20,915 bases of DNA from the NCBI GenBank assembly GCA_003693705.1, contig RBZT01000686.1:1-20915 (forward strand), read 5' to 3'. The notes beneath the pieces were generated by a model. The model saw nothing but the letters and a program-made list of their open reading frames with translations. It did not search any database and was not told the origin of the DNA. Positions 10,447-19,249 of the stretch are shown piece after piece. This DNA is from Polymyxa betae. Its lineage: Eukaryota; Endomyxa; Phytomyxea; Plasmodiophorida; Plasmodiophoridae. A program made the position numbers and the translations under genes. Numbering within the stretch: position 1 is the first letter of the stretch; each line of letters starts with the position of its first letter.

Positions 10447-10842
10447 ATGGTGTTCTCATACAATATGAAAACCATCAGTTGCTTCTTGCTTCTAGCTTTG
10501 CTGTCAAGCGTCTACGCCTTCGATGAATACATCGATAGCGCCGCTGCATCTCTGTGTCCAAGTGGAATGTCACCTCGAACTCCAACCTGTCTACGCCTGT
10601 CTAAGTCCGGACCCACTATTCGCCCTTCGCCTGCTTTCAAACATTTGAGCAGCCAAGTTGAAGAAGGCCCTAATTCTCGCGATTCTGCTTCCAAAAACGT
10701 GCTGTCCACAAAGAAGCCCACCTTTGGACTTGAATCGAAGATGGAACAACACCGAATGATGTTCTTGCCTTCTGATCCGGTCCCGTTTATCCTTCCAGCT
10801 CGCAAGTTGCCTTCGAAATCTCGCAGCAAGAACGTAGTGTAA
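10447..10842 (+). CDS. Small secreted protein, unknown family
   Basis: A single uninterrupted frame of 131 residues, or 125 if translation starts at the second ATG (10465). The second start gives a textbook signal peptide (MKTISCFLLLALLSSVYA, cleavage before FDEY), so I favour it; the first adds only MVFSYN. The mature part is polar and basic, rich in Ser, Pro and Lys, with two Cys close together (LCPSGMSPRTPTC), and ends KSRSKNVV. No repeat, membrane anchor or known domain is visible. It lies 257 bp after SNAPC4 on the same strand and has no obvious AATAAA. It may be a secreted peptide or a matrix or cuticle component; the sequence alone does not decide. Confidence 0.7.
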   Translation: MVFSYNMKTISCFLLLALLSSVYAFDEYIDSAAASLCPSGMSPRTPTCLRLSKSGPTIRPSPAFKHLSSQVEEGPNSRDSASKNVLSTKKPTFGLESKMEQHRMMFLPSDPVPFILPARKLPSKSRSKNVV

Positions 10843-12053
10843 CGCTTGAGCTGTCTTCAAGTCATTGCATCGTTTTAAGGTTTCAGATATTGTATTTACT
10901 GTCATTTGTTTGTCTCCCAATATATCTTTATTTCAGGCAAGTTATTAAACTTTAGCAGCAAATGCGTGAAATGATATCCAAGCGCTCTGTGTATCGCCAA
11001 GAGATGGTGCCAGGAGTGTTGCTGCTTATCCTTGAGATGGCATCGTTCCGCTTCGTAACCTGTTGACAAACCATGAACGCTGAAGAAGCTTCTTGCTCAT
11101 GAGAGGATTGCTTTTCGAATGTGACATAGGAACGGGTCCGAATGATGTGATGACTTATCAACAATAGCCAGCTAGTACAACAGGTCGGTTTAGATGTCTC
11201 GAACTGGACTTCGACTAAGAGAGAAGCTCGCCATATCGCTTCTCTAACCGATAAGAGTGATAGGAAGCGATTGAAGCGATGAGGTTGAAACGGATCCTGT
11301 CAAAACTTGAATATTGTTACATACTTGGATATCGTTACATGACTTGGATATCGTTACATGACTTGTAGTTCGTTACATAACTTTGTGTCAGAATCTCCAT
11401 TCATGCCATGACCCCTTCAGCCATCCCATTAGAGTAGCAGCGTCTTCCTGCACCCATAATGCTCGTTGAAATGATTTTAATACGATGCCGCTAAACGGCT
11501 GACAATGCTGTCGACATACAGAAATGGTTTAGGCTACCACGAATACTAACATCAGGATATGAGTTGAATTCGTTAGTTGCATCCGCCATCGCATTTGATG
11601 ATGACGAAGCGGGAGCTTCCCCATTCACTCAACTTGTACATTGTCGCAGGCAGCCCCGGAATTGATCCAAGCAACAGCCTGCATAACCTCATGCTTAAAA
11701 AACGAGAAGAGTCACTGCCCGAACTTCACAGGACATTGACAACTATATTGGCTCTCTGCATCTCAAGTGCCCATCTCCACCCTTTTCACTTCAAGTTTCT
11801 CAACTATCTTTGTCATCTTTATTTTGGTGCTCCAGTCGCTGCTTAAGCAACAAACATCTTCTGTTGTTACTGACTTCACAGAATGTGAGTTATTATCTAG
11901 AATGATAATCTTTTTAAAAATCGAGGGTTCCGTATGCGCTTGCAAACCAACGAATCGCCATTGAAAACAGAACAATCAGCGATGGATATTTTTTATATCA
12001 CGACCGAAAGATTTTCGCCTGTTGGTCACAAACGAGTTTTATAAACGTACTGA
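10843..12053. other. 1.2-kb intergenic region
   Basis: This interval lies between the secreted-protein stop and the last EFHC exon. It holds a 19-bp tandem repeat at 11307-11381. Short open frames occur on both strands, for example 11577-11846 (+) and 10952-11164 (-), but none has a domain. A Cys-containing plus-strand reading near 11650-11735 follows an acceptor-like TTGTCGCAG but could not be chained. I see no supported gene. Confidence 0.4.
11307..11381 (+). repeat. 19-bp tandem repeat, four units
   Basis: The unit TTGGATATCGTTACATGAC is perfect at 11325-11343 and 11344-11362. A diverged 18-bp unit (TTGAATATTGTTACATAC) precedes it at 11307-11324 and a diverged 19-bp unit (TTGTAGTTCGTTACATAAC) follows at 11363-11381. 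All units share GTTACAT. It lies in non-coding sequence. Confidence 0.85.
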
Positions 12054-13651
12054 TTAAGCAGCATTCTTCTTAGGTCCCGGTTGGGATTCCAGCAAATCTT
12101 TATCTTTTAGTTGCTCGTCCCTCCGACCATGTACGGTCTTGTAATAATTTTTGGTGAACTAAACTCAAAGTCAGCAACAATAACAAACACAGTAGAAGCA
12201 AACGATATCAAAACCAAAATCTCAATTGCCTGATCAGAACGTATTAATCTCAAGCGCCTTCCATAGACGTTGATGACGTTCCCAATTCCCAAATCGGCAA
12301 CCGTTACGTATTGGATACGATCTGATTCTTCAGTGCCAATCTGGTTAGTGCCAGACTGTTTGAAGTTTCTGAATCAAAATGAGAACCTGGCCTGAATACA
12401 GTGAATTATGCAGACTTGGGCAATGGCTGTCGTCGCAGCAACATTGTGGGCATATCGTAACCCAAGCTGGCATCTCTTTCACGACAAACTTCCAAGGTAT
12501 CGTCAGCAACGAAGAACCGAACTTGAAACAACGGAGCTCTGAGGAACATTTAGAGAATATCATCGCAAAACATCGCCATTTGCATTACTCGTTTGAAGAA
12601 GGATTTTCCATGACGGGCCAGAACCGTAATACGGTATGCATATTTGCCAGCATTTTGAACGTCCTGTACAGACAATTAATATGAAAACCCGAAGCAGTTT
12701 CGGGACTGCACACTTTTTCAACATTGTCTTCGTCGGTTTGCCTTTGGCAGCTTCGGCTAATCGCGAAACTGATGCCACCGATTCATTCTGACGTTCGTTA
12801 ACAACGACCTGTGCGATGCATCTGACTTCTTACCGAAACCGATTTTGCATTTTTTGAATGAAAAGGATCGAGTGGGACAGCTTTCTCTCCCTCAATGGAT
12901 AGAATGTTTTCCGATAATTGATGCTTCTCCATCCCTGCAATCAAATGTCATTAGAAAGCAACATAGAAATCGTTTCTATCTATACATTGCTTGGTCCATT
13001 CATCTGCATCGTAGATGTGCAGCATTCGACCGTAAAGATTAATATCGCCCCATTTTGATATGATCTGGGCGAATAAACTCCTGAGGACTGTTATTAAGAG
13101 GTATACGATGACGCTTTAGGGCGTATTCGCTCTGCGATAAACCGCTATTGGGTTCCAGGATCTCGCTCACTTGAATGGATCCATCCTCAAGATAAAGCAA
13201 AATGACGCAACGACGAGCACGCCTGGTTGAATGATTAACAGATAGATGGATAATGGTTTAAAACATTCCACAATTGACTTTCTAAATAGGCGAAATGAAA
13301 CATGACCCAAATTGCATAAGCTTACCAGTTTTCCAATGAACTTTCATGAACCGCTTCTTTAAAGAAAGCATAAAACCGCAACACATGATTAGAGTGACTA
13401 ATCCAGGTGGGAAGTGTAGACATTGGATACTGTGAAGACGACGGCTTCTTCTCATATTGAGACGTCTTGTTAACGGTGTGATTCACTTGGGCCTGGATGG
13501 TGATCGAAGGTGTTGACGATTTCGATCGCAGCTCATTGAATGTTTGAATACCATTTTTAATTTCAAGCGTATGCGATCGAGGAAATGATTCAGGCTGGTT
13601 TAAGTTAATGCAATATCCGGGCAGCTTCGGAAGCTGGAAATGATTCGCCAT
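12054..13651 (-). CDS. EFHC: EFHC-like DM10-domain axonemal protein
   Basis: EFHC1/EFHC2 (Rib72 in algae) sit inside the doublet microtubules of motile cilia. Eight exons are inferred: 13651-13326, 13222-12986, 12934-12834, 12787-12714, 12663-12589, 12538-12416, 12368 to about 12215 or 12230, and 12158-12054. The product is about 392-397 residues. The start ATG is followed by the family N-terminus LPKLPGY...FPRSHTLE. DM10-1 spans HSNHVLRFYAFF to INLYGRMLHIYDADEW. DM10-2 starts at MHTVLRFW and continues through FFVADDTLEVCRERD and DLGIGNVINVYGRRLRLI. The remnant FTKNYYK motif then precedes a tail ending PGPKKNAA. Vertebrate EFHC1 is about 640 residues with three DM10 domains and EF-hands; the region here after the last YGR motif is short and has no EF-hand. 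Exon 2 needs one base fewer in a G run to stay in frame. The penultimate junction fits either a GT donor or a GC donor. Confidence 0.88.
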
Positions 13652-13792
13652 TATAGAATGAAAATCAGAAGGTTCAGATATTCAGCCACGTTCCTATCAA
13701 GGCACGCTCCCAGTCCATGATCAAGAATAGGACTGGAACACATTTGGGTCCACCGAAAATCTCGGAAGATGTTCAATGGATCTGAAACGGCT

Positions 13793-14605
13793 TTAGTCAT
13801 ATTCTGATAGCCAGCCTGAGATCGAGGAGTCAACAGCTGATTCAGGTCCAGGGCCGCTTATTGCAACCAGAAAGTGGGGGTGAAAACCTTGAAGCAGGGT
13901 CCCATTGGTGCTTCCAGCCTCCAGGTGAGGAAGTAAAGCGAGACGAGCAATCATCCAATCAAGGCAATAGTGAATACTCGCTCATGTCGTCAGCGACACA
14001 GGGTCTCGTAGTTGATCAGCCAGGTAAAAGAATTACCTAATTTTCTTTGGTGGATAGAAGTACAATTATACAGAAAAATACAGCAGCAATCATTCTCTTT
14101 GTGTATCAGCGAAAAATCGCGGTTGGAACGTTTGTTTGTGCCATGAGGTACAGATTTTAGATGCCGAACCTAAATATTATCGAGATGCTCCAATTACATT
14201 CAACTATATGGATCGAAAACGCTCTTGATGAAAGCTTGCCTGATTCGGAGAACTTGTTGACGCAGCTCATGGACAAGAACTAGAGCCTGTTTCCTGGATA
14301 TATCTTTGAGTTCAATCCAGGTCTCCTCGAATGGGCCTTCTTCATAATGAATCTGAATTTGAGAATCATTAAGCAGGACGACGGCCACAATAGCCTCCAT
14401 AGCAATTTCAACTTTCTGCAAACTAATCAGACGTGACAGGCATATTCTCTGCATTCTAACCGACCGGTTCGCTTTCAGCAAGCAGGCAACTCAGGCGGCG
14501 GTCGATGATTGTAACAGATACTTTATCGGGATGAAGAGAAAGCTCGGCCGCCCTCCAGATTCCGCCAAATAAACTCGGCCGCAGGAGCTTCACTCTTCTA
14601 ACCAT
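13793..14605 (-). CDS. Unrecognised four-exon gene
   Basis: Four exons (14605-14465, 14415-14221, 14169-14037, 13980-13793) join with introns of 49, 51 and 56 nt to give 218 residues. I do not recognise the family. Exon 1 is basic and hydrophobic (ATG, then VRRVKLLRPSLFGG). Exon 2 is the most protein-like: a strand-rich stretch (AIVAVVLLNDSQIQIHYEEG) followed by a long helix (KQALVLVHELRQQVLRIRQAF). Exon 3 is basic, then Cys-rich (NDCCCIFLYNC). The last exon contains WMIARLALLPHLEAG. Two alternatives exist. Exon 3 may end earlier, with a 45-nt intron. The region 13780-14040 is also open on the plus strand, so the last two exons are less secure than the first two. The stop lies 141 bp upstream of the EFHC start on the same strand. 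Confidence 0.5.
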
Positions 14606-15198
14606 GACGACTGCTTTCAATTACATATATAGGTCATTGTGACTTGACCGAATTCAAATCTTCAGCAATTGAACTCCCGAAAAATACGAGGCTTTTAAAG
14701 ACGAGCGAAGTCCTTAGACGCTTATACAGAAAATATATCAAATAATTGCCAGTCATTACAAAAGCATTTCAGCCCAGATATTCGCAGAAATCGCATCGTT
14801 GAAACATGTTTTAAAATAACATCAGATCACAGAATAGCCCGTTATTGGGTCTCCTCTTTGGCCATCTGTGACGACTACGAATCTCCTACCTCACTATAAA
14901 GAGAAAGGAGAACGTCAAGCATAACAAAGGCGACATGAATTCATAGCTCCATGGTGGCTGACAACCTGTACAGTAGTAGCAGGTCTATCAATATCAATGA
15001 TAAGACATGACTTAAGAGAGCCCAAAGATATCCGACAAGTGAGCGCGGCCTCAACTTGTGTCGGATCGGATAGTGGCTCAAGGATAAAGATAGCCATTGG
15101 TTCACATCAGAAGCTAAATCCCAAATACTTACTGCTTGAATCAAGCTTCCAGGCGTCTTTTCTGTATGCCGCGCTGAATAGTCTTTTATTCCTTCAAG
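14606..15198. promoter_or_regulatory. Upstream region of the MEF2-like gene
   Basis: This gap separates two divergent genes. On the plus strand a TATAAA lies at about 14895 (CACTATAAAGAG), roughly 300 bp before the MADS start codon. The minus-strand gene starting at 14605 has only a weak TATA-like stretch (CATATATAGG) near 14620-14630. Several open frames of 60-90 codons cross the interval on both strands, with no domain. A 5' UTR exon and intron for the MADS gene could lie here. Confidence 0.4.
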
Positions 15199-15776
15199 AT
15201 GGGTCGCAAGAAAATTCCAATCGAGAAGATCGAAAATGTAAAAAACCGAGCTGTAAGCTACCTGTATGATATAAATAGTTTGGAAATCAACTTCGAGTTT
15301 AGGTGACTTTCCGAAAAAGGCGACATGGTTTTTTCAAGAAGGCAACAGAACTATCGAAACTGTGCGATGTAGATATATCTATTATAATTTCCAACAAGAC
15401 TAAACCGGGAACCGTTCCAGGCGTAATCGACCAAGAAAGTCCAGTTATCACATACAGTTCAACCAATCTCAATCGGCATTTGACCAGCACTCTGGAGTAT
15501 CGAGGTGAGACGGCACATTTCGATGCCGACCTGCAAAATGTCAAAGCGAATTCGTTGGCGGCAAACTTTTTAGAATCCCCTCCTCTGGCAGAAGATGGCA
15601 TGGCACCACAACAGCATCAAGCAAGTCCTGGAAATCAAGCCACTTGTAGCTCAGCTGTATCTGTGCCTGCAGTTATTGTTCCTTCCTTTGAAGTGCTGCG
15701 ACCAATACCGAAACGAATCCCTGCACCAATGAAATCATCAAGTCAACCTATGGGTTCGCAGCCATTTATAAGATGA
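15199..15776 (+). CDS. MEF2: MEF2-type MADS-box transcription factor
   Basis: Exon 1 (15199-15252) gives MGRKKIPIEKIENVKNRA. A 50-nt phase-0 intron (15253-15302) joins exon 2 (15303-15776), which continues VTFRKRRHGFFKKATELSKL and CDVDISIII. The MGRKKI start and the basic helix with KRR and FKKA are diagnostic of MEF2-type (type II) MADS DNA-binding domains, which dimerise on A/T-rich CArG-like sites. After an unusual insertion, ITYSSTNLNRHL...EYRGET matches the strand-and-helix MEF2 extension. The remaining roughly 85 residues are Ser/Pro/Gln-rich, a likely transactivation or regulatory tail. The total of 175 residues is short beside animal MEF2 proteins of roughly 350-500. In family members the junction between the MADS core and the extension is only a few residues, but here about 15 extra residues (TKPGTVPGVIDQES) separate them. 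A nuclear transcription factor is likely; its partner cofactors are unknown. Confidence 0.9.
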
Positions 15777-15832
15777 GAAATGATGTCCTATGTATATTGT
15801 GTATGTACTATCTACCAGGTAAATATCTGCAA
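15777..15832. other. 56-bp space between convergent stop codons
   Basis: The MADS gene stop (TGA, 15774-15776) and the TMEM209 stop (TAA, 15835-15833) face each other. No AATAAA for either gene fits between them, so the two 3' UTRs must overlap or each gene must use a signal inside the other. Confidence 0.7.
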
Positions 15833-17777
15833 TTAATAATCGTCGTCGCTGTCGCTGGTTTCATCATTGTCTTCCGACTGCTGCAAGGCGATTCGAGAAG
15901 AGCGAGTTTTGGCCAGTGATGCTATTCTGCAGCGGCAGATCTTGCCACCACAGAATTTGTTAATATGGTAAATAAACAGAGCGAGCGTATTGAAAAGCAC
16001 GTGTCGCCCAGCGAGCGGATGCGTCTCCGATATCTTTCCGCAATCGTTCGAGACGAGTACGAAATACGGCGGAACGATGCTCATCTGCTCGATCATCACT
16101 GAATTTAGGATCTTTCGCTGTGTTTTGGACTACGAAATCCTGAATAGATTGGCAAATTAATAGAACATTCTTCTTACATGAGCTGGGCGATATATGAGGC
16201 ATGTTCTTGAGAAAGAACCCTGAGGTACGACTTGCCCATCAATCCATTTGGCGAAAATATGCAGCAATATTTGTGTGTCAGTTGGGGCAATATCTGGGCT
16301 CCAGGCTTTGCCTGCAGCCATATTAGAATTCAAACATCCTGGAAAAAGAGAAAGCATCACCTTTATAGGCGACACCTTTATCCCAAAGGTAAACGCCCAT
16401 CAGCGAATCGGAAGATAGCGCGAATAGCCGTGCACGAACATATTCAGCTGGGAAATGGGATTCAAGACCTGAAGGCGATTCTTCTGCAAAGCGAGGAATC
16501 GTCAGAAACTTGTCCAGCATGCGCCTTTTCTCCATCAGCGGCTGCAGTTGAGGTATCGAACCTTCAATGAAGAATCAACAGAACTGTAGCTTTAGAGTCT
16601 CTAACTCGTACCAAGATGTTCGCGAAACCTTTGGGCGATTTCCACAGAATTGTTTGGAGAGCAAGAAGCGATAGCTGTTCCTGCAACTGTTTGCGAAAAT
16701 TGAGGATCTTTAAGCAATGCTGTCCGCATCTCGACGAATTCGGCATCGTTCTCCCGAAGCTGATTGCTCAGCGGCCGCAGAATGTCTTGAGCCAAAAAAC
16801 CTGTAGAATGCGCTGAATAGAAACCAAAAGTGAAAACACCAGAGGGCGGTGTACTTCTCATATGTTCGGCCATGGTCTCCATTCTTCGAAGTGTAATATG
16901 CATGCGCTTAAGCTCCTGAAGGGCCAGATCGTGTAACACGACTTCTTGAACATCGTTATTGACATTTTGCCCATCAAGTTGTGATTCTTCTCGAACCGAA
17001 CACTGATAGGTAATGCCACTATATGGGCTCATATGATGTAGTGGCAACGACACTGGAGCGTCATAAATGTTGGGGAATCATTGCAGAGAAAGGAACGAAC
17101 AATTTGCTGGAGGCGTGGCCGAAAAAGACGACGAAAATTTCGACCTGGTGGACATTAAGGGCGAGCTAACTTGATAGGGCTGAGGTGGTGTTGCTGATGC
17201 ACTATAAGCAGTATATCGATTCTGTGAAACTGTTAGGGTTTAGGGTTAATTACCAAACCAGAACATCACATCAACAATAGACTGAAGAGGCAGATTTATA
17301 AAATAAAAGAAAGCAGTACTGTATAGAAATGGTTCCAAATGATTACCGGTGTTGAGGCTGATTGGGGCGAAACAACACTAACTGTGCTTGAGCCCAAGAA
17401 ATGCCCTCGATGTTTCGATGATTTAGGGGTGGCGATCGCCATTTCAAATTTATCTGCAGCTCGTTTGACGAACAGATACTCAATAGAATCGGCAATCAGT
17501 CTAAAATTAGGGCATGACATCAATACGGACCGAGAGAACGGAATGCCCTGAAAAACCTCATAGAGATCACGCCCATAACTACATAGCGAATTAGAACGTG
17601 ATCGATCTGGAGCCAGATGGCGACTCCGAGTGCCAGACAATCGGCAATGACGAGGCCCAGTCCCATATTAACGATGAACTTCCGCCACCGCTCAGGAAAT
17701 CGTCTGCGCAGATTTACGATCAAAATATCAGACAAAGCACCATCATCATCATTAAGCGATATGTTTGCAGTTTGCAT
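15833..17777 (-). CDS. TMEM209: Transmembrane protein 209 homologue
   Basis: TMEM209 is a nuclear-envelope protein reported to associate with nuclear pores; its family carries the cytochrome b561-like N-terminal domain name in Pfam. Eight exons (17777-17557, 17500-17347, 17221-17101, 17052-16855, 16812-16612, 16561-16361, 16311-16178, 16129-15833) join in frame to 508 residues (human about 561). Residues 1-75 hold a charged start (LRRRFPERWRKF) and two membrane segments (IVNMGLGLVIADCLALGVAI and IRYVVMGVISM). A Ser/Pro-rich linker (SASATPPQPYQVSSP) follows. The C-terminal half matches family hallmarks: GITYQCSVR, LRRMETMAEHM, FLAQDILRPL, VAYKGKAWSPDIAPTDTQIL, LHIFAKWIDGQVVP, EQMSIVPPYFVLV and GRHVLFNTLALFIYHI. 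The tail is acidic (SDSDDDY). Start chosen as the ATG just ahead of the conserved charged segment. Confidence 0.88.
17233..17249 (+). repeat. Short telomere-like repeat inside a TMEM209 intron
   Basis: TTAGGGTTTAGGGTTAA lies in the 125-nt intron (17346-17222) of the minus-strand TMEM209 gene. It holds two TTTAGGG-like units. Only two units are present, so this may be chance or a relic of telomeric repair. A single AACCCTAAC recurs near 20900-20908. Confidence 0.45.
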
Positions 17778-18024
17778 TCCATTCTCAACAACATTTGTGA
17801 TTTGTAATGATGGCACCGAACCAGTAACTGTTACGAATAAACGAAGCAGGGTGCAATCATTGAAAGATGCAACTAGTTTTACACTAACCACGTTTATATT
17901 GAATTCGAAAATTTCGCTACTTTTAACTAAATGCTGGTTTTGCCGAATGTATTGGTTCACAATTTCACGACCCTTTGTGTTAGTCGCCGAGTCAGATTAT
18001 GTCATGAAAAGCTTCTCGATGCAA

Positions 18025-18346
18025 TCATGTGACATTGACCGAATTATGAATACATTGACCATGTTTAGAGCAGAGTTGTGCTTCTAAGCATTGATCATGA
18101 TACAGACATGGTCTACAGCCTTGCATTCCGATCTGGCAGAGGTCTGGCCAGGCATCTCCTTTCATGGTCGTGTTCACCAACATCATTGCAGCATTCAGAC
18201 TATCGAGTTCAGCATTCACCACCTTCGTCTTGGTTGTAAACCCCAATCCCTCTTTCACCCTTATCGTCATATATTGCTGCTGTTAACGGTAGTAATGGTT
18301 TATTAACATTATCATCGACAATGTCAAAACTTACAAGATCTTCCAT
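18025..18346 (-). CDS. Small cysteine-rich protein, unknown
   Basis: A tiny first exon (18346-18335, MEDL) ends at a strong GTAAGT donor. A 55-nt intron (18334-18280) joins exon 2 (18279-18025), giving 88 residues. The C-terminal third has six Cys in the pattern C-x6-C-x2-C-x5-C-x6-C-x5-C (starting DLCQIG, ending KHGQCIHN), resembling EGF-like or other small disulfide modules. No signal peptide is present, so the true start may lie further upstream in an exon I could not find, or the domain may be intracellular. An alternative start at the internal ATG 18270 gives 81 residues. Without the splice the frame is still open to that ATG. I do not recognise the family. Confidence 0.4.
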
Positions 18347-18399
18347 AATACTGCTCTTGTAATTCCAATAACGATATTACTGGTGCATTAACATTGTTA

Positions 18400-19100
18400 A
18401 TATTAACTGGTTGGTAATTGGTATGGAAAATGTCATGAATAAACCTCTTCAACCCCTATCAAAATTTATCATTTGCAACAAGACTCTATGAGAGTGACGG
18501 ATTTTCTAATAATGTGATTTCGACCTCAGTTGAGACGGGATTCTTGCCAATTTCCAACAGAGGCATAGCTGTAATCACTGCAATTCGTTTGATGTGTAAA
18601 CAGACTGAAAATTTGTAACGAGGAACGCTTCTTTCTGTTTGTAAATTGTGAAGATTTATGGTTGGCCTCTGAATGAAACAAGAATTGTCAAGATGTTCAA
18701 GCATCTTTCTGGCCATTTACAGTATCAGATTCAGCTTTCATTGCAAGACGATCCGGGCGATTTATTTAAAATTTCACCAGAATAATGACGGGTGCATGTG
18801 TTGGGATACTTTGTAAATTTTCATTCAGGGCAAAGAATATTATAGCCGCTTGATCAAGTCGCCAGACTAATCAATTTTTTGGAAATGTTGAAGCTGATTG
18901 AGGATACCATCATTAATTTCGCCTCGTTTAAATTGTGAAAGCGCGAATGCAGGCTATGCAAAACGAATTGTTGCCCGTAGTGATACTCTTGTTGGAAGCT
19001 AAACTCAAAAGTGAAAACTGTCAGGAACTACAGCGCAGCCTTAAGGGTCCCTGGATGTTGCCTTCTTCTACTGTAAATACGTTACAATACATATATGACT
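18400..19100 (+). other. Unresolved coding-like region
   Basis: Plus-strand frames with good coding character appear in series: 18439-18618 (contains GFLPISNRGIAVITAIRLMC), about 18720-18810 (contains RAIYLKFHQNND), about 18868-18932 (contains INFLEMLKLIEDTIINF) and 18925-19100 (contains NELLPVVILLLEAKLK). Some can be joined, for example by a 53-nt intron from about 18813, but no start codon or complete chain was found. The minus strand is open too at 18716-18486 (76 codons, starting MARKMLEHLDNSC). I cannot tell which strand is coding. No domain is recognised. Confidence 0.3.
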
Positions 19101-19249
19101 AGAAATTGAACTGAGGATAGCTCAGCTCAGTTCGGTAAACGCCGTTATTGAACCAACAACCTTCTGTTATTTCGTCGTCGTCGTTTTTGGTTGATCGGCA
19201 TTCTTTCCAGGTGGCTGGTCTGTTCCGCTTTCGTATTCTTCCTGCTTCA

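Noticed and set aside
10512-10920. Two minus-strand frames of 105 and 109 codons
   Set aside because: Both are antisense to the small secreted protein, whose plus-strand signal peptide is convincing.
12379-12684. Plus-strand frame of 101 codons
   Set aside because: It is opposite three EFHC exons that splice in phase and match DM10 domains.
12809-12833. A 25-nt intron in EFHC
   Set aside because: A 46-nt alternative (12833-12788) uses the same donor, keeps frame and matches the local intron size.
13783-14040. Plus-strand open frame (contains GRLLQPESGGENLEAG)
   Set aside because: It has no start codon and no chainable exons, and the minus strand gives a four-exon model with normal introns; kept as an alternative only.
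17617-18087. Plus-strand frame of 156 codons
   Set aside because: It is opposite the first TMEM209 exon, which carries the conserved charged segment and two membrane helices.
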